Positions 19,505 through 28,639 of a stretch of DNA of 64,000 nucleotides are shown piece after piece. Under the pieces are notes generated by a model. The model had not been told where the DNA came from and did no database searches. It worked only from the letters and a program-made list of their open reading frames with translations. Source of the DNA: Microbacterium sp. (lineage in GTDB: Bacteria > Actinomycetota > Actinomycetes > Actinomycetales > Microbacteriaceae); NCBI RefSeq assembly GCF_031180975.1, contig NZ_JAPSLI010000001.1, positions 363,521 through 427,520 of the forward strand, given 5' to 3'. The position numbers were made by a program, and so were the translations under genes. Every line of letters starts with the position of its first letter. Position 1 is the stretch's first letter.

Positions 19505-20977
19505 TCAACCGGCCTCCTCCTGACGCTCCGGCAGGTGCAGCCGCGTGACGTACTTCTCCGCCCGGCTGGGGATGCGCCGCCGGTCGAGCCGCGACACCAC
19601 CACGATCACCGCCGTCACCAACGGGATCGCCCACGCCGCGGGCTGCACCAGCAGGGGCGCCGCCGAGCCGGCATCCGGTCCGAGCAGCGCGGACGCGCCC
19701 AGCGACGCCCCGACGGTGAGCCCGCCGACGACCATCCCGGCCAGCGACCCGCGCGCGGTGAGCCCGCGCCACCACACGCCGAGCAGGATCACCGGCGTCA
19801 GGCTGGTGGCCGCCACCAGGAAGACGGTGCCGACGCTGGAGACCAGTGCCTCCGGCCCGGTGAGCAGCGCGACCCCGAGCGGGGCGATCACGCACAGCCC
19901 GGCGGAGAGCCGGAACGAGCGCACCGAGCCGTCGAACACGTCCTGGCTGATGACGCCGGCCAGCGAGACGACGAGTCCGGACGAGGTGGCCAGGAACGCC
20001 GCGAACGCTCCGGCCACGACGATCGCGGTGACGATGGTGCCGATCGGCTCGGGCAGGATGCGCGAGGGCAGGGCGAGCACCACGGTGTCGGCGATGCCGG
20101 CCTGGGCGAGGTCGGGCGCCGCCACGCGGGCGATGAGCCCGAGCGTTCCGGAGACGGCGTAGAACAGGCCGATCATCGCGACGACCAGCACCGTGGTGCG
20201 GCGCGCGGAGCCGCCGTCCGGGCTGGTGTAGAAGCGGATCAGCACGTGAGGCAGGCCGATCGTGCCGAGCAGCAGCGCGATCATCAGCGACGCCGTGGAG
20301 TACGGGTCGGTGGCGGCCGGCCCGACCTCGACGGGGAACGCGTGCAGCGGTTCCAGCGAGGGCTCGCGGCCGGACAGCGCCATGAGCATCAGCACCGCCG
20401 GGATGGCCAGGGCACTCAGCTTGACCCAGTACTGCATGGCCTGCACCACGGTGATGGCGCGCATGCCGCCGGCGGCGACGATTCCCGACACCACCACGGC
20501 GACGACCACGGCGCCCACCCAGGGCGGCAGATCGGCGACCACCTGCAGGGTGAGCGAGGCGCCGTGCAGCTGCGGCACGATGTACAGCCAGCCGATCACG
20601 AGCACGAGCAGGCTGGTCACGCGGCGCACGGTGCGCGACTCCAGCCGCGCCTCGATGAAGTCGGGGATCGTGTAGGCGCCGCTGCGGCGCAGGGGCGCGG
20701 CGACGAACAGCAGCAGCAGCAGGTACCCGGCCGCGTACCCGATGGGGAACCAGAACCCGTCGGCGCCGACGAGCAGCACCAGGCCGGCCAGCCCGAGGAA
20801 GGTTCCGGCCGACAGGTACTCGCCGCTGATGGCCGACGCGTTCCACACCGGGCTGACGCTGCGGGATGCCACGAAGAAGTCGCCCGTGGTGCGGCTCATC
20901 CGCACGCCCATCACGCCGAGCACGATCGTGACCGCGAGGATCAGCACGACCGCCGAGAGACCGAGGGCGATGCTCAC
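19505..20977 (-). CDS. Sodium/solute symporter, ActP-like
   Basis: The 490-residue transporter belongs to the sodium:solute symporter family. Landmarks are GVRMSRTTGDFFVASRSV near the N-terminus, ASAISGEYLSAGTFLGLAG, the long signature-like stretch with FVAAPLRRSGAYTIPDF, and about 13 helices. It is closest in style to acetate/monocarboxylate permeases. The GTG at 20977 overlaps the stop of a small two-helix membrane protein, as actP follows yjcH in other bacteria. Upstream in the same operon are a LytTR regulator and a histidine kinase, so expression is probably induced by an extracellular carboxylate. The substrate (acetate, pyruvate or another) is inferred only. Confidence 0.88.
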   Translation of the reverse strand: MSIALGLSAVVLILAVTIVLGVMGVRMSRTTGDFFVASRSVSPVWNASAISGEYLSAGTFLGLAGLVLLVGADGFWFPIGYAAGYLLLLLFVAAPLRRSGAYTIPDFIEARLESRTVRRVTSLLVLVIGWLYIVPQLHGASLTLQVVADLPPWVGAVVVAVVVSGIVAAGGMRAITVVQAMQYWVKLSALAIPAVLMLMALSGREPSLEPLHAFPVEVGPAATDPYSTASLMIALLLGTIGLPHVLIRFYTSPDGGSARRTTVLVVAMIGLFYAVSGTLGLIARVAAPDLAQAGIADTVVLALPSRILPEPIGTIVTAIVVAGAFAAFLATSSGLVVSLAGVISQDVFDGSVRSFRLSAGLCVIAPLGVALLTGPEALVSSVGTVFLVAATSLTPVILLGVWWRGLTARGSLAGMVVGGLTVGASLGASALLGPDAGSAAPLLVQPAAWAIPLVTAVIVVVSRLDRRRIPSRAEKYVTRLHLPERQEEAG

Positions 20978-21387
20978 CTCGACGCCGCCGCGAAGTCGTC
21001 GTCGACGCCGGTCACCGTGCGGAACCGTCGCTCGTTGCGCGCCGCGTAGCGGGCGAACACCACCGCGAAGAGCAGGATGACCGGGTAGTACGCGTACGCC
21101 TGCAACAGCCACGACAGCGGCACGCCGAACACCGGCAGGTCGACGGTGTTCGCGATGATGACGATCGCGAAGGTGAGCACCAGCGACATCAGCACGAAGC
21201 CGATCAGGCACGCCGCCGCCAGGCGCAGCTGGGCGCGCATCAGGTCGGTGAGGAACACCGACTCGGCCTCACGCACCGGCGCGCCCGGCAGCGCGATGCC
21301 CTGCGTTCGCGACGCGTCGGCGGACGCGGCGGCGGCGTCGAACGTGATGCGCACCCGCTGCGGCCGGTCGTTCGGCGTGCGGGTCAT
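20974..21387 (-). CDS. Small two-helix membrane protein beside symporter
   Basis: This 137-residue protein has a 50-residue hydrophilic N-terminus, then two membrane helices (about 56-80 and 93-113) and a basic tail, the layout of DUF485/YjcH proteins that accompany actP. It overlaps the LytTR gene start-to-stop (ATGA at 21384-21387) and the symporter (GTGA at 20974-20977). It is probably an accessory subunit of the symporter. The sequence match to DUF485 was judged by eye, so family assignment is tentative. Confidence 0.7.
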   Translation of the reverse strand: MTRTPNDRPQRVRITFDAAAASADASRTQGIALPGAPVREAESVFLTDLMRAQLRLAAACLIGFVLMSLVLTFAIVIIANTVDLPVFGVPLSWLLQAYAYYPVILLFAVVFARYAARNERRFRTVTGVDDDFAAASR

Positions 21388-22112
21388 CGCCGCTCGGCCT
21401 TTACCAGCCGGCTGCGCACCGCGGGGATCAGCCGGCGGCTCACCGGCAGCTCGATCTCGGCCAGTCCGACCACGGGCAGCGATCCGGAGAGGCGCACCTC
21501 GGTGACGGCATCGGCGTGCACGAGGTAGGAGCGGTGGATGCGCACGAACCCGGCGGCCGCCCAGCGCTCCTCGAGCTCGGAGATCGGGATGCGCACGAGG
21601 TGGCTGTCGCCGGCTTCCGTCCACAGCCGCGAGTAGTCGCCCTCGGCCTTCACCCAGCGCACGTCGTCGCGGCGCACCAGCCGCACGGACTGCCCGATCG
21701 GCACCGGTACGGTCTGCCCCTCGGCATCCTCGCCGGACTCCCTGCCGCGCCGCTCGGCGACGACGCGGTCGACGGTGCGGCGCAGCCGCTCGGGGCGGAC
21801 CGGCTTGAGCACGTAGTCCAGGGCCTGCAGCTCGAACGCCTCGACGGCGCCCGCCTCGTCGGCGGTGACGAACACCACGGCGGGACGCTCCGCGAACCGA
21901 TCGAGGGCGCGGGCCAGGTCGAACCCGCTGACGCCGGGCATGTGGATGTCGAGGAACACCGCATCGACGGCCTCGACCGACAGCATCCGCAGTGCCTCGG
22001 CGCCGCTGGAGGCGGCGTGGATCGCGCCGATCCTGGCATCCGCTCGCAGCAGCGCGACCAGTTCGGCCAACGCGGGCGGCTCGTCGTCGGCGATGAGCAC
22101 GTCGATGATCAC
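21384..22112 (-). CDS. LytTR-type response regulator
   Basis: The 242-residue regulator has a receiver domain (about 1-120: DVLIADDEPPA acidic pocket, phosphoacceptor Asp in VFLDIHMPG, Lys in DYVLKPVRP) and a LytTR DNA-binding domain (about 140-240: VRWVKAEGDYSRL, FVRIHRSYLVH, LPVSRR). LytTR proteins bind paired direct repeats upstream of targets. GTG 22112 overlaps the kinase stop (GTGA). BtsR, YpdB and LytR of other bacteria share this design and control pyruvate or carboxylate transporters. The downstream symporter is the obvious target. Confidence 0.93.
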   Translation of the reverse strand: MIIDVLIADDEPPALAELVALLRADARIGAIHAASSGAEALRMLSVEAVDAVFLDIHMPGVSGFDLARALDRFAERPAVVFVTADEAGAVEAFELQALDYVLKPVRPERLRRTVDRVVAERRGRESGEDAEGQTVPVPIGQSVRLVRRDDVRWVKAEGDYSRLWTEAGDSHLVRIPISELEERWAAAGFVRIHRSYLVHADAVTEVRLSGSLPVVGLAEIELPVSRRLIPAVRSRLVKAERR

Positions 22113-23299
22113 GGCGCGTCCGTCTCGTGCAGCGGCTGGGACTTCGGTATCCGCATCCGCACCATGGTACCGGCGTCGATGTTCGTCTCGATCACGAGGC
22201 CGCCGTCCGGCCCGTACAGCCGGCGCAGGCGCGCGTCGACGTTGCGCAGCCCGACGTGGGTCGTCTCTCCGACGTCGGCAAGGGCGCGCTGCACCGCCTC
22301 GGGGTTCATCCCGACGCCGTCGTCCTCCACCGAGATCTCGGTGTGGGTGGTCTCGTCCTCCGCGGCGATGACGATGCGGCCGCCGGATGCCAGGGGCTCG
22401 AGCCCGTGTCGCACCGCGTTCTCGACCAGCGGCTGCACGGACAGGAACGGGATGACGGTGGACAGCGTCTCGGGCGCGATACGCAGCCGCACGTCGAGCC
22501 GCTCGCCGAAGCGCGCCCGCTCGAGTTCGAGATAGTTGCGGATGCTGCCCAGCTCCTGCGCCAGGGTGGCGAACTCGCCCTTCTGTCGGAACGAGTACCG
22601 GGTGAAGTCGGCGAAGTCCAGCACCAGCGTGCGCGCCCGTTCGGGGTCGGTGGTGATGAACGAGGCGATGGCGGCGAGGGAGTTGTAGATGAAGTGCGGG
22701 CTGATCTGGGCGCGCAGCGCGCGCAGCTCGGCCTCGGCGAGGCTGGCGCGGGAGGCCTCCAACTCGGTCAGCGCGATCTGCGCGGCGCACCACTCGGCCA
22801 CCTCGCCGGTGGCGCGCACGAGGGGGCCGCGGACCTTCTCGGCGAACGCGACCAGCACTCCCCTGCCTTCGCCGTCGACGGTCATCGGCGCGCCGACCGC
22901 CTCGTGCGGGGTGTCGTCGCCCTTGCCGCGACGCGGGAAAACCTGCCGTCGCCCGGTCTCGTGCACCCGGTCGGCGATCCGCCGGGCCGAGGTGGCGAGT
23001 CCGTTGACGGAGCCGTCGGAGGCGACGGACCCGTCCGGTGACACGAAGGCGACGGCCTGAACGCCGAGGAGGTGGCGCAGGTGACGGGCGGCGCGGACCA
23101 GTTCGGGACCGTGCTCGGCACGCAGTTCGGCGGCCGCGAGGCCGGCCAGGTGCAGGGTGCGACTGGTGGCGCGCTCGGCCTCGCCGCCGAGATCGCGCGA
23201 CCCGCGCCGGGCGAGGCGGAGCGCGCCGACCAGCACGAGGGCGAGGAGGATCCCGACGACCACTCCGAGCGCGCCGGAGATCAGTGCCAGATCGGTCAT
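22109..23299 (-). CDS. LytS/BtsS-type sensor histidine kinase
   Basis: The 396-residue kinase has one N-terminal membrane helix (about 5-27), a GAF-like region (about 60-175) and then a His_kinase domain of the YehU class with the phospho-His in ALRAQISPHFIYNSL. A HATPase domain follows, with VQPLVENAVRHG (N-box) and DDGVGM (G1). Unlike LytS and BtsS, it lacks a multi-helix sensor, so the signal may be read in the cytoplasm by the GAF domain or relayed by a transporter. It is first in a four-gene operon whose stops and starts all overlap. Confidence 0.92.
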   Translation of the reverse strand: MTDLALISGALGVVVGILLALVLVGALRLARRGSRDLGGEAERATSRTLHLAGLAAAELRAEHGPELVRAARHLRHLLGVQAVAFVSPDGSVASDGSVNGLATSARRIADRVHETGRRQVFPRRGKGDDTPHEAVGAPMTVDGEGRGVLVAFAEKVRGPLVRATGEVAEWCAAQIALTELEASRASLAEAELRALRAQISPHFIYNSLAAIASFITTDPERARTLVLDFADFTRYSFRQKGEFATLAQELGSIRNYLELERARFGERLDVRLRIAPETLSTVIPFLSVQPLVENAVRHGLEPLASGGRIVIAAEDETTHTEISVEDDGVGMNPEAVQRALADVGETTHVGLRNVDARLRRLYGPDGGLVIETNIDAGTMVRMRIPKSQPLHETDAP

Positions 23300-23404
23300 C
23301 CGCTCAGCCTATGACGCGCGCCGCGCCGGCGCGTTCGGTCGGCGTGGGCCCGCTCGTTCCGGCCGGCGCGACCGGCGCGTTCGGTCGGCGCGGGGCCCCG
23401 CCCG

Positions 23405-23790
23405 CGGCATCCAGGGCGCAAAGGATGCCGCTTCGGGCACCACAGAGGGGCAGTTTCCGCGACCCGAACACGCGAACGACCGTGAGACCGGCCCCGCGGC
23501 GCCGCCCGCAGCATCCAGGTCGCAACGGATGCCGCTTCCAGCGTCGCAAACCGGCACTTTTCGCGACCCGAACGCGTGATCGGCGGGGGTTCACCGTCCA
23601 GGTCGCAAGAGATGCCGCTTCCAGCGCCGCAAACCGGCAGTTTCCGCGACCCGAACGCGCGAACGCACGCGCTACCGGCCCCACGGCCCCGCCCACCGCA
23701 TCCAGGTCGCAACGGATGCCGCTTCCAGCGTCGCAAACCGGCACTTTTCGCGACCCGAACGCGCGAACGACCGCGCCCCCGGGCGGTTCG
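23405..23790. repeat. Family C tandem repeats, four units of about 100 bp
   Basis: Four units start near 23409, 23510, 23597 and 23698. The conserved core is GATGCCGCTTCCAGCGTCGC followed by a TTTCGCGACCCGAACGCG block. The last and second units are nearly identical. They fill the 23300-23808 gap between ybdD and the kinase gene. Related but weaker copies occur at 33060-33165. Confidence 0.85.
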
Positions 23791-23808
23791 ACGTCCGGGG
23801 TGCCCCGG

Positions 23809-24045
23809 TCAGCAGCAGCGCGCGCCGGGGTTGCGGTCCTGCTCGGCCATCCGGTCGTGCCAGAACTGGCGCTCTGTCGGGATCGGCGCGTCGGGGTGCT
23901 CGGCGCGGTGGTGCGCCACGTAGACGTCGTACGCCCGGTCGCCCATCAGCGTCGTGAAATACCAGCGGATGCCGGACAGGGCGCTCCGCACCCGCCGCCA
24001 CACGGCGACGGATGCGGAGCGGACCTCCAGGTCGGAGACCGACAT
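23809..24045 (-). CDS. YbdD/YjiX family small protein
   Basis: The 78-residue protein has the family core WYFTTLMGDRAYDVYVAHH and FWHDRMAEQD and is slightly longer than the usual 65-67 residues because of its N-terminus and a Cys-Cys end. YbdD/YjiX proteins are encoded right after CstA-type transporters in many bacteria and are needed for transport by some of them. The ATG 24045 overlaps the cstA stop by one base. Presumably a membrane-associated partner of CstA. Confidence 0.88.
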   Translation of the reverse strand: MSVSDLEVRSASVAVWRRVRSALSGIRWYFTTLMGDRAYDVYVAHHRAEHPDAPIPTERQFWHDRMAEQDRNPGARCC

Positions 24046-26321
24046 CAGTGCCCTGCCGCTCCGCGGCGAGCGTGCGGCCCGGCATCCGGGACCTTCTGCC
24101 ACTGCGCCTCGAGCTCGCGCTCGGCCGGCGTCGGGATGAGGCCGGCCGGGGCGAACCGCCGCGACGGCACCGGTGCCTCCTCGCCGTCATCCGCGACCCC
24201 CGCGCGGATCGAGCGGATCGCCGACAGCACGGCCACGGCGATGACGATGATCGTCAGCACCACGAACACGATCGACAGGGTGCCCTGCACCGCCGTGTTG
24301 CGGATCACGGCTTCGACCACCTCGGGCTCACCCAGGCTGCCGTCACCGGCGGCCTGCGCGGCACGGTACTTGGCGTTGTTGGCCCAGTATCCGATGCTCG
24401 GCACCGGCGAGAAGATCTTGTACATGGATGCCGTGATCGTGACCACCGCGGCGAACGCGAGCGGCAGGCCGATGATCCACAGCCAGCGCACGTAGCTCGG
24501 GCCGCGCTTGGCCACGATGGCGAACACCACGGCGAGCGCGATCGCCGCCAGCAGCTGGTTGGCGATGCCGAACAGCGGGAAGAAGGTGTTGATGCCGCCG
24601 AGCGGGTCGGTGACGCCGAGGATCAGGATGTAACCCCACCCGGCGACCATGATCGCCGTGCAGATCCACACGCCCGGACGCCAGGTGATGTCGCGGAACT
24701 TGGGCACCCAGGCGCCGATCGAGTCCTGCAGCATGAACCGGGCGACGCGCGTACCGGCGTCGACGGCGGTGAGAATGAACAGCGCCTCGAACATGATCGC
24801 GAAGTGGTACCAGAAGCCCATCATCGCGGCGCCGCCGCCGATCTGCTGCATGATGTGCGCGAGACCGAGCGCCAGCGTCGGCGCGCCTCCGGTGCGCGAG
24901 ACGATGCTCTCCTCGCCGACCGCTGCGGCCGTGGAGGTCAGCATCTCGGGCGTCAGGTTCACGCCGGTCAGGCCCAGCGAGTTCACGAACGCCACCGCGG
25001 CCTCCGGCGTGCCGCCGGTGAGCGCGGCGGGCGCGTTCATGGCGAAGTAAATGCCCTGGTCGATCGAGATCGCGGCGACCAGCGCCATGATCGCGACGAA
25101 CGACTCCATCAGCATGCCGCCGTACCCGATGAACCGGGTCTGGCGCTCCTTCTCGACCAGCTTCGGCGTGGTGCCGGAGGAGATCAGTGCGTGGAAGCCG
25201 GACAGCGCGCCGCACGCGATCGTGACGAACAGGAATGGGAACAGCGGGCCGGAGAACACCGGGCCGAGACCCGTCTCGGCGAACTCGGTGAACGCGGGCA
25301 CCTCGATCTCGGGCCGCACCAGCACGATGGCGCCGGCGAGCATGACGATCACGCCGATCTTCATGAAGGTCGACAGGTAGTCGCGCGGCGCCAGCAGCAG
25401 CCAGACCGGCAGGACAGCGGCGATGAAGCCGTAGATGATGATGCCCCACGCGATCGTGGTGCGGTCGAGGTGGAAGACCGCCTGGCCCCACTCGGTGCCG
25501 GCGACCGCGCCACCGGCGACGATGGCGGCGATGAGCAGCACGAAGCCGATCAGCGACACCTCCGTGATCTTGCCCGGGCGCAGGTAGCGCAGGTACAGAC
25601 CCATGAAGATCGCGATCGGCAGCGTCATGGACACGCTGAACACGCCCCACGGGCTCTCACCGAGGGCGTTCACGACGACCAGGGCGAGGATCGCGATGAT
25701 GATGATCATGATGAGCAGCGAGGCGATGATCGCAGCAGTGCCGCCGACCTTGCCCAGCACGTCGCGGGCCATCTGCCCGATCGAGCGTCCGCCGCGGCGC
25801 ATGGAGAAGAACAGCACGGTGTAGTCCTGCACCGCGCCGGCGAGCACGACGCCGACGATGATCCAGATCGTGCCGGGCAGGAAGCCCATCTGCGCGGCGA
25901 GCACCGGTCCGACCAGCGGACCGGCGCCGGCGATCGCGGCGAAGTGGTGTCCGTACAGCACCCGACGGTCGGTGGGGACGTAGTCCTTGCCGTCCTCACG
26001 GACCTCCGCGGGGGTGGCACGGCGGTCGTCCGGGCGGGTGATGTACCGCTCGATGACCTTGGCGTAGAACCGGTAGCCGATCAGGTACGTGCACACCGCG
26101 GCGAACACGAACCAGATCGCGTTGACGGTTTCACCGCGGACGATCGCGAGCATGGTCCACGCCACAGCGCCCAGCAGGGCGATGGCGGACCAGACGATGA
26201 TCTTCGGCAGCGTCCAGCGGGACTCCCGCTCGAGTTCCGCCTCGGGGACGGCGACCGGGGGCAGGTCGGGATCCTGCACGAGGGCGCTGGCGCCCTGGCC
26301 GGATGACGGGGTGGTGGTCAT
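24045..26321 (-). CDS. cstA: Carbon starvation protein A, putative pyruvate/peptide transporter
   Basis: The 758-residue transporter has about 16-18 helices. Family landmarks: GYRFYAKVIERYI, the loop VLYGHHFAAIAGAGPLVGPV, MGFLPGTIW, RRGGRSIGQMARDVLG, CGALSGFHALISSGTTPKL and TLALGLAHIMQQIGGG. E. coli homologues CstA and BtsT import pyruvate and are implicated in peptide use. I chose ATG 26321 because AAGGAAGAAG lies about nine bases before it; the in-frame ATG 26345 has no such site. It forms an operon with ybdD. The adjacent kinase-LytTR pair resembles BtsSR, which controls btsT in E. coli, so pyruvate sensing and uptake is a good working guess. Confidence 0.94.
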   Translation of the reverse strand: MTTTPSSGQGASALVQDPDLPPVAVPEAELERESRWTLPKIIVWSAIALLGAVAWTMLAIVRGETVNAIWFVFAAVCTYLIGYRFYAKVIERYITRPDDRRATPAEVREDGKDYVPTDRRVLYGHHFAAIAGAGPLVGPVLAAQMGFLPGTIWIIVGVVLAGAVQDYTVLFFSMRRGGRSIGQMARDVLGKVGGTAAIIASLLIMIIIIAILALVVVNALGESPWGVFSVSMTLPIAIFMGLYLRYLRPGKITEVSLIGFVLLIAAIVAGGAVAGTEWGQAVFHLDRTTIAWGIIIYGFIAAVLPVWLLLAPRDYLSTFMKIGVIVMLAGAIVLVRPEIEVPAFTEFAETGLGPVFSGPLFPFLFVTIACGALSGFHALISSGTTPKLVEKERQTRFIGYGGMLMESFVAIMALVAAISIDQGIYFAMNAPAALTGGTPEAAVAFVNSLGLTGVNLTPEMLTSTAAAVGEESIVSRTGGAPTLALGLAHIMQQIGGGAAMMGFWYHFAIMFEALFILTAVDAGTRVARFMLQDSIGAWVPKFRDITWRPGVWICTAIMVAGWGYILILGVTDPLGGINTFFPLFGIANQLLAAIALAVVFAIVAKRGPSYVRWLWIIGLPLAFAAVVTITASMYKIFSPVPSIGYWANNAKYRAAQAAGDGSLGEPEVVEAVIRNTAVQGTLSIVFVVLTIIVIAVAVLSAIRSIRAGVADDGEEAPVPSRRFAPAGLIPTPAERELEAQWQKVPDAGPHARRGAAGH

Positions 26322-26536
26322 GAGGTCTTCTTCCTTGAGACGCATTGCGTTGATGGGTGCGACTGCGGCCCGGCGCGCCGAGCGCAGCGCTGCGCGCTGG
26401 CGAGGTTACGGGCGCCGTCCGTGCGACGCGAGCGCCGCCCGGCGATCGGGGCGGTTCGTGCGCCGAACGGCACGAGTTGAGCGACGAACGGTACGACGGG
26501 AGTGTTCCCGCCCTTCTCCGTGTCGGCCCTCCTCGG

Positions 26537-26582
26537 CTCTTCATGGGTCACTGAGCTTGTCGAAGTGCCCCAAGAAGAGCCA
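26537..26582. repeat. Family A palindrome, probable terminator
   Basis: A copy of family A (26545-26571) is enclosed by outer arms GGCTCTT (26535-26541) and AAGAGCC (26575-26581), so about 46 bases can fold as one hairpin. It sits just after the aminotransferase stop on the minus strand. The remaining gap 26346-26600 holds diverged GACGAACGG repeats and no gene. Confidence 0.6.
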
Positions 26583-26600
26583 AGGAGACCGATGGGACTG

Positions 26601-27995
26601 TCAGGCCATGCTCTTCGACAGCTTCCACGCGGAGTCGATGAGCCGGTCGACGTCCTCGCGCTGGTGGAACAGGTGGGTGGAGACGCGCACCGGGCTGTGC
26701 AGCGTCGGGTCGCCGATCACCGCCAGCCGGGTGTTGCGGATCTCCACCCCGTACTCCTCGAGCAGCCGCGACACGAACGCCGCCGACTTCTCGGCGCTCT
26801 TCACGTCGGCCGGGTTCTGGAACGGGTTGAACGCGGTGAGCGCGCACGTCAGCCGCGCATCGCTCTTCGCCGAGTAGAGGGCGCTCGCGCCCCAGCGCTC
26901 GACGACGAGCTGCTTGGTGTAGTCGCCGAGCCCGACGATGTGGTCCTGGATGCGCTGCCTGCCGATCTCGTCCCAGATCTCGGACACCTTCTGCACGCCG
27001 GCGTTCAACGCCTTGCTGCCGTTGCCGACCGACTGCAGGTAGCGGCCGATGTCCTGCGACTGATCGCGCGACCGCAGGTCGACGGATTGGTCGGTCGGGT
27101 AGCCCGACGACACCACCGGCCAGAACTCCGGCAGCGGGTTGGGGTTGGCTGCCGTGACGCGGTTGCGGATGTACAGGATGCCGGTGCCGGCGGGCCCGCA
27201 CTGCCACTTCGCGGCCGATCCGGCGAGGAAGTCCACGCCGAGGGCGCGGAAGTCGTACGCCAGCATGCCGGGGATGTGCGCGCCATCCACGACCGTGGTG
27301 ATGCCGTGCTGCTGTGCCAGCTCTGCCAGCATCCTGATCGGCAGCATGGTGCCGGTGAGGTAAGTCGGGGCGGAGAACATGATCACCTTGGTGCGGCTGG
27401 TGATGCCGGCGCGGAACAGCTCGACGTAGTCCTCGGCGCGCTGGTCGTCGCCGATCGGCAGCTGCACCCGCTTGATCACGACACCGAACCGGTCGCGCAC
27501 CAGTGCCAGCGGGGTGTTGCCGCCGGAGTGCTCGTGGTTGGTCGTGAGGATCTCGTCGCCCTCGCGCAGATTCAGCCCGAGCAGCGCCTTCGACATGCCG
27601 TCGGAGGTGTTGTGGGTGATGACGATCTCGTCCTTGTCGACGCCGTGCGCCTTGGCGACGACGGCTCGCACGTCGGCGAAGTCGCTGTACGACGACTCCG
27701 CGTCGCGCGCCACTTGACGGTGCACCGAGTCCACGACATCCAGCACCTGCCGCGGCGACGAACCGACCGTGCCGATGTTCATGAACAGGATGCGCTTGTC
27801 GAGGGTGAACATCTCCGCGACCTTGCTCCAGTACCCGGGGTCGTTCGCGGCGGGCACGCCGGCGGCGACGGGGGATGCCGCGGCGGCCGGGGCGATTCCG
27901 AGGGTGCCGAGCCCGACGGTGCCCGCCCCGACGCCGAACAGCTTGAGCGCGGAGCGGCGGGAGAATCCGGTGGTGTGCATCATCTTCGAGTCCAT
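26601..27995 (-). CDS. Tat-exported class V PLP-dependent enzyme
   Basis: The 464-residue protein starts with a twin-arginine signal, FSRRSALKLFGVG, a hydrophobic stretch and AAAA near residue 38. The mature part is a class V aminotransferase fold like isopenicillin-N epimerase: THNTSDGMS for phosphate binding, TTNHEHSGGN, the PLP-ring Asp in TTVVDGAHIPG and the Schiff-base Lys in GSAAKWQCGPAGTG. All PLP residues are present, so it is probably active outside the cytoplasm. PvdN of Pseudomonas is a known Tat-exported enzyme of this fold. AAGGAG at 28010-28005 overlaps the stop of the secreted RidA gene 13 bases upstream, so both are made together. The substrate is unknown. Confidence 0.87.
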   Translation of the reverse strand: MDSKMMHTTGFSRRSALKLFGVGAGTVGLGTLGIAPAAAASPVAAGVPAANDPGYWSKVAEMFTLDKRILFMNIGTVGSSPRQVLDVVDSVHRQVARDAESSYSDFADVRAVVAKAHGVDKDEIVITHNTSDGMSKALLGLNLREGDEILTTNHEHSGGNTPLALVRDRFGVVIKRVQLPIGDDQRAEDYVELFRAGITSRTKVIMFSAPTYLTGTMLPIRMLAELAQQHGITTVVDGAHIPGMLAYDFRALGVDFLAGSAAKWQCGPAGTGILYIRNRVTAANPNPLPEFWPVVSSGYPTDQSVDLRSRDQSQDIGRYLQSVGNGSKALNAGVQKVSEIWDEIGRQRIQDHIVGLGDYTKQLVVERWGASALYSAKSDARLTCALTAFNPFQNPADVKSAEKSAAFVSRLLEEYGVEIRNTRLAVIGDPTLHSPVRVSTHLFHQREDVDRLIDSAWKLSKSMA

Positions 27996-28008
27996 GTCTG
28001 TCGTCTCC

Positions 28009-28533
28009 TTATCGCACAGCGATCGCGCTGATCTCGACCTTGGCGCCCAGCGGCAGGGCGGCGACCTCGACGGTCGCGCGCGCCGGGGCCGCCTCGGTGC
28101 CGAAGTACTCCGCGTACACCTTGTTGAACTCGGCGAAGTCGTCCATGTCCGCCAGGTAGACGGTGGCGCTGACGACGTGCTCGAGCTCGAGGTTCGCCTC
28201 GGCGAGGACCGCCTCGATGTTCTGCACCGACAGGGCGGTCTGCTCGGCGATGGTCTGGTCGTTGTCGATCTTGCCGACCTTCGGGTCGATGGGGAGCTGG
28301 CCGGACACGTACACCGTGCTGCCGGCCGCGATGCCCTGCGAGTACGGCCCGATCGCGGCGGGGGCATCGGGGCTGGCGAGCACCTTCTTCGAGGCCGTGT
28401 CGCTCGCGGCGGTGCCGTTCGCGGCCGCATCGGCCGGAGCGCCCATCGCCGTGCTGAGGGCGAGGCCGGCAATCAGAAAAGCCCCGCTGACGGAGAGGAC
28501 CGTCGTGCGGGGCCGGGAAGCGAAGTGGATCAA
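28009..28533 (-). CDS. Secreted RidA/YjgF-family protein
   Basis: The 174-residue protein has a classical signal peptide (about residues 1-37: Arg-containing start, hydrophobic VLSVSGAFLIAGLALS, Ala-rich cleavage region) followed by a complete RidA domain of about 125 residues: AAIGPYSQGI, VYVSGQLPIDP, ENDQT-like NDQTIAEQT, SATVYLADM and the terminal PLGAKVEISAIA. The Arg that binds the carboxylate is in PARATVEVA. RidA hydrolyses reactive enamines and imines made by PLP enzymes, normally in the cytoplasm. The TTG start at 28533 is fixed by AAGGAG at 28545-28540. It is the first gene of a pair with the Tat-exported PLP enzyme. Confidence 0.9.
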   Translation of the reverse strand: MIHFASRPRTTVLSVSGAFLIAGLALSTAMGAPADAAANGTAASDTASKKVLASPDAPAAIGPYSQGIAAGSTVYVSGQLPIDPKVGKIDNDQTIAEQTALSVQNIEAVLAEANLELEHVVSATVYLADMDDFAEFNKVYAEYFGTEAAPARATVEVAALPLGAKVEISAIAVR

Positions 28534-28639
28534 GAGGCTCTCCTTCGAGTTTCAGCGAGGATGCGGCAGTGCATCCGGGACGCGTCATCGCGTCTGCCGA
28601 AACCCTAGGAACGCCGGTCACGTCGCGGGCCGTTCGGTT

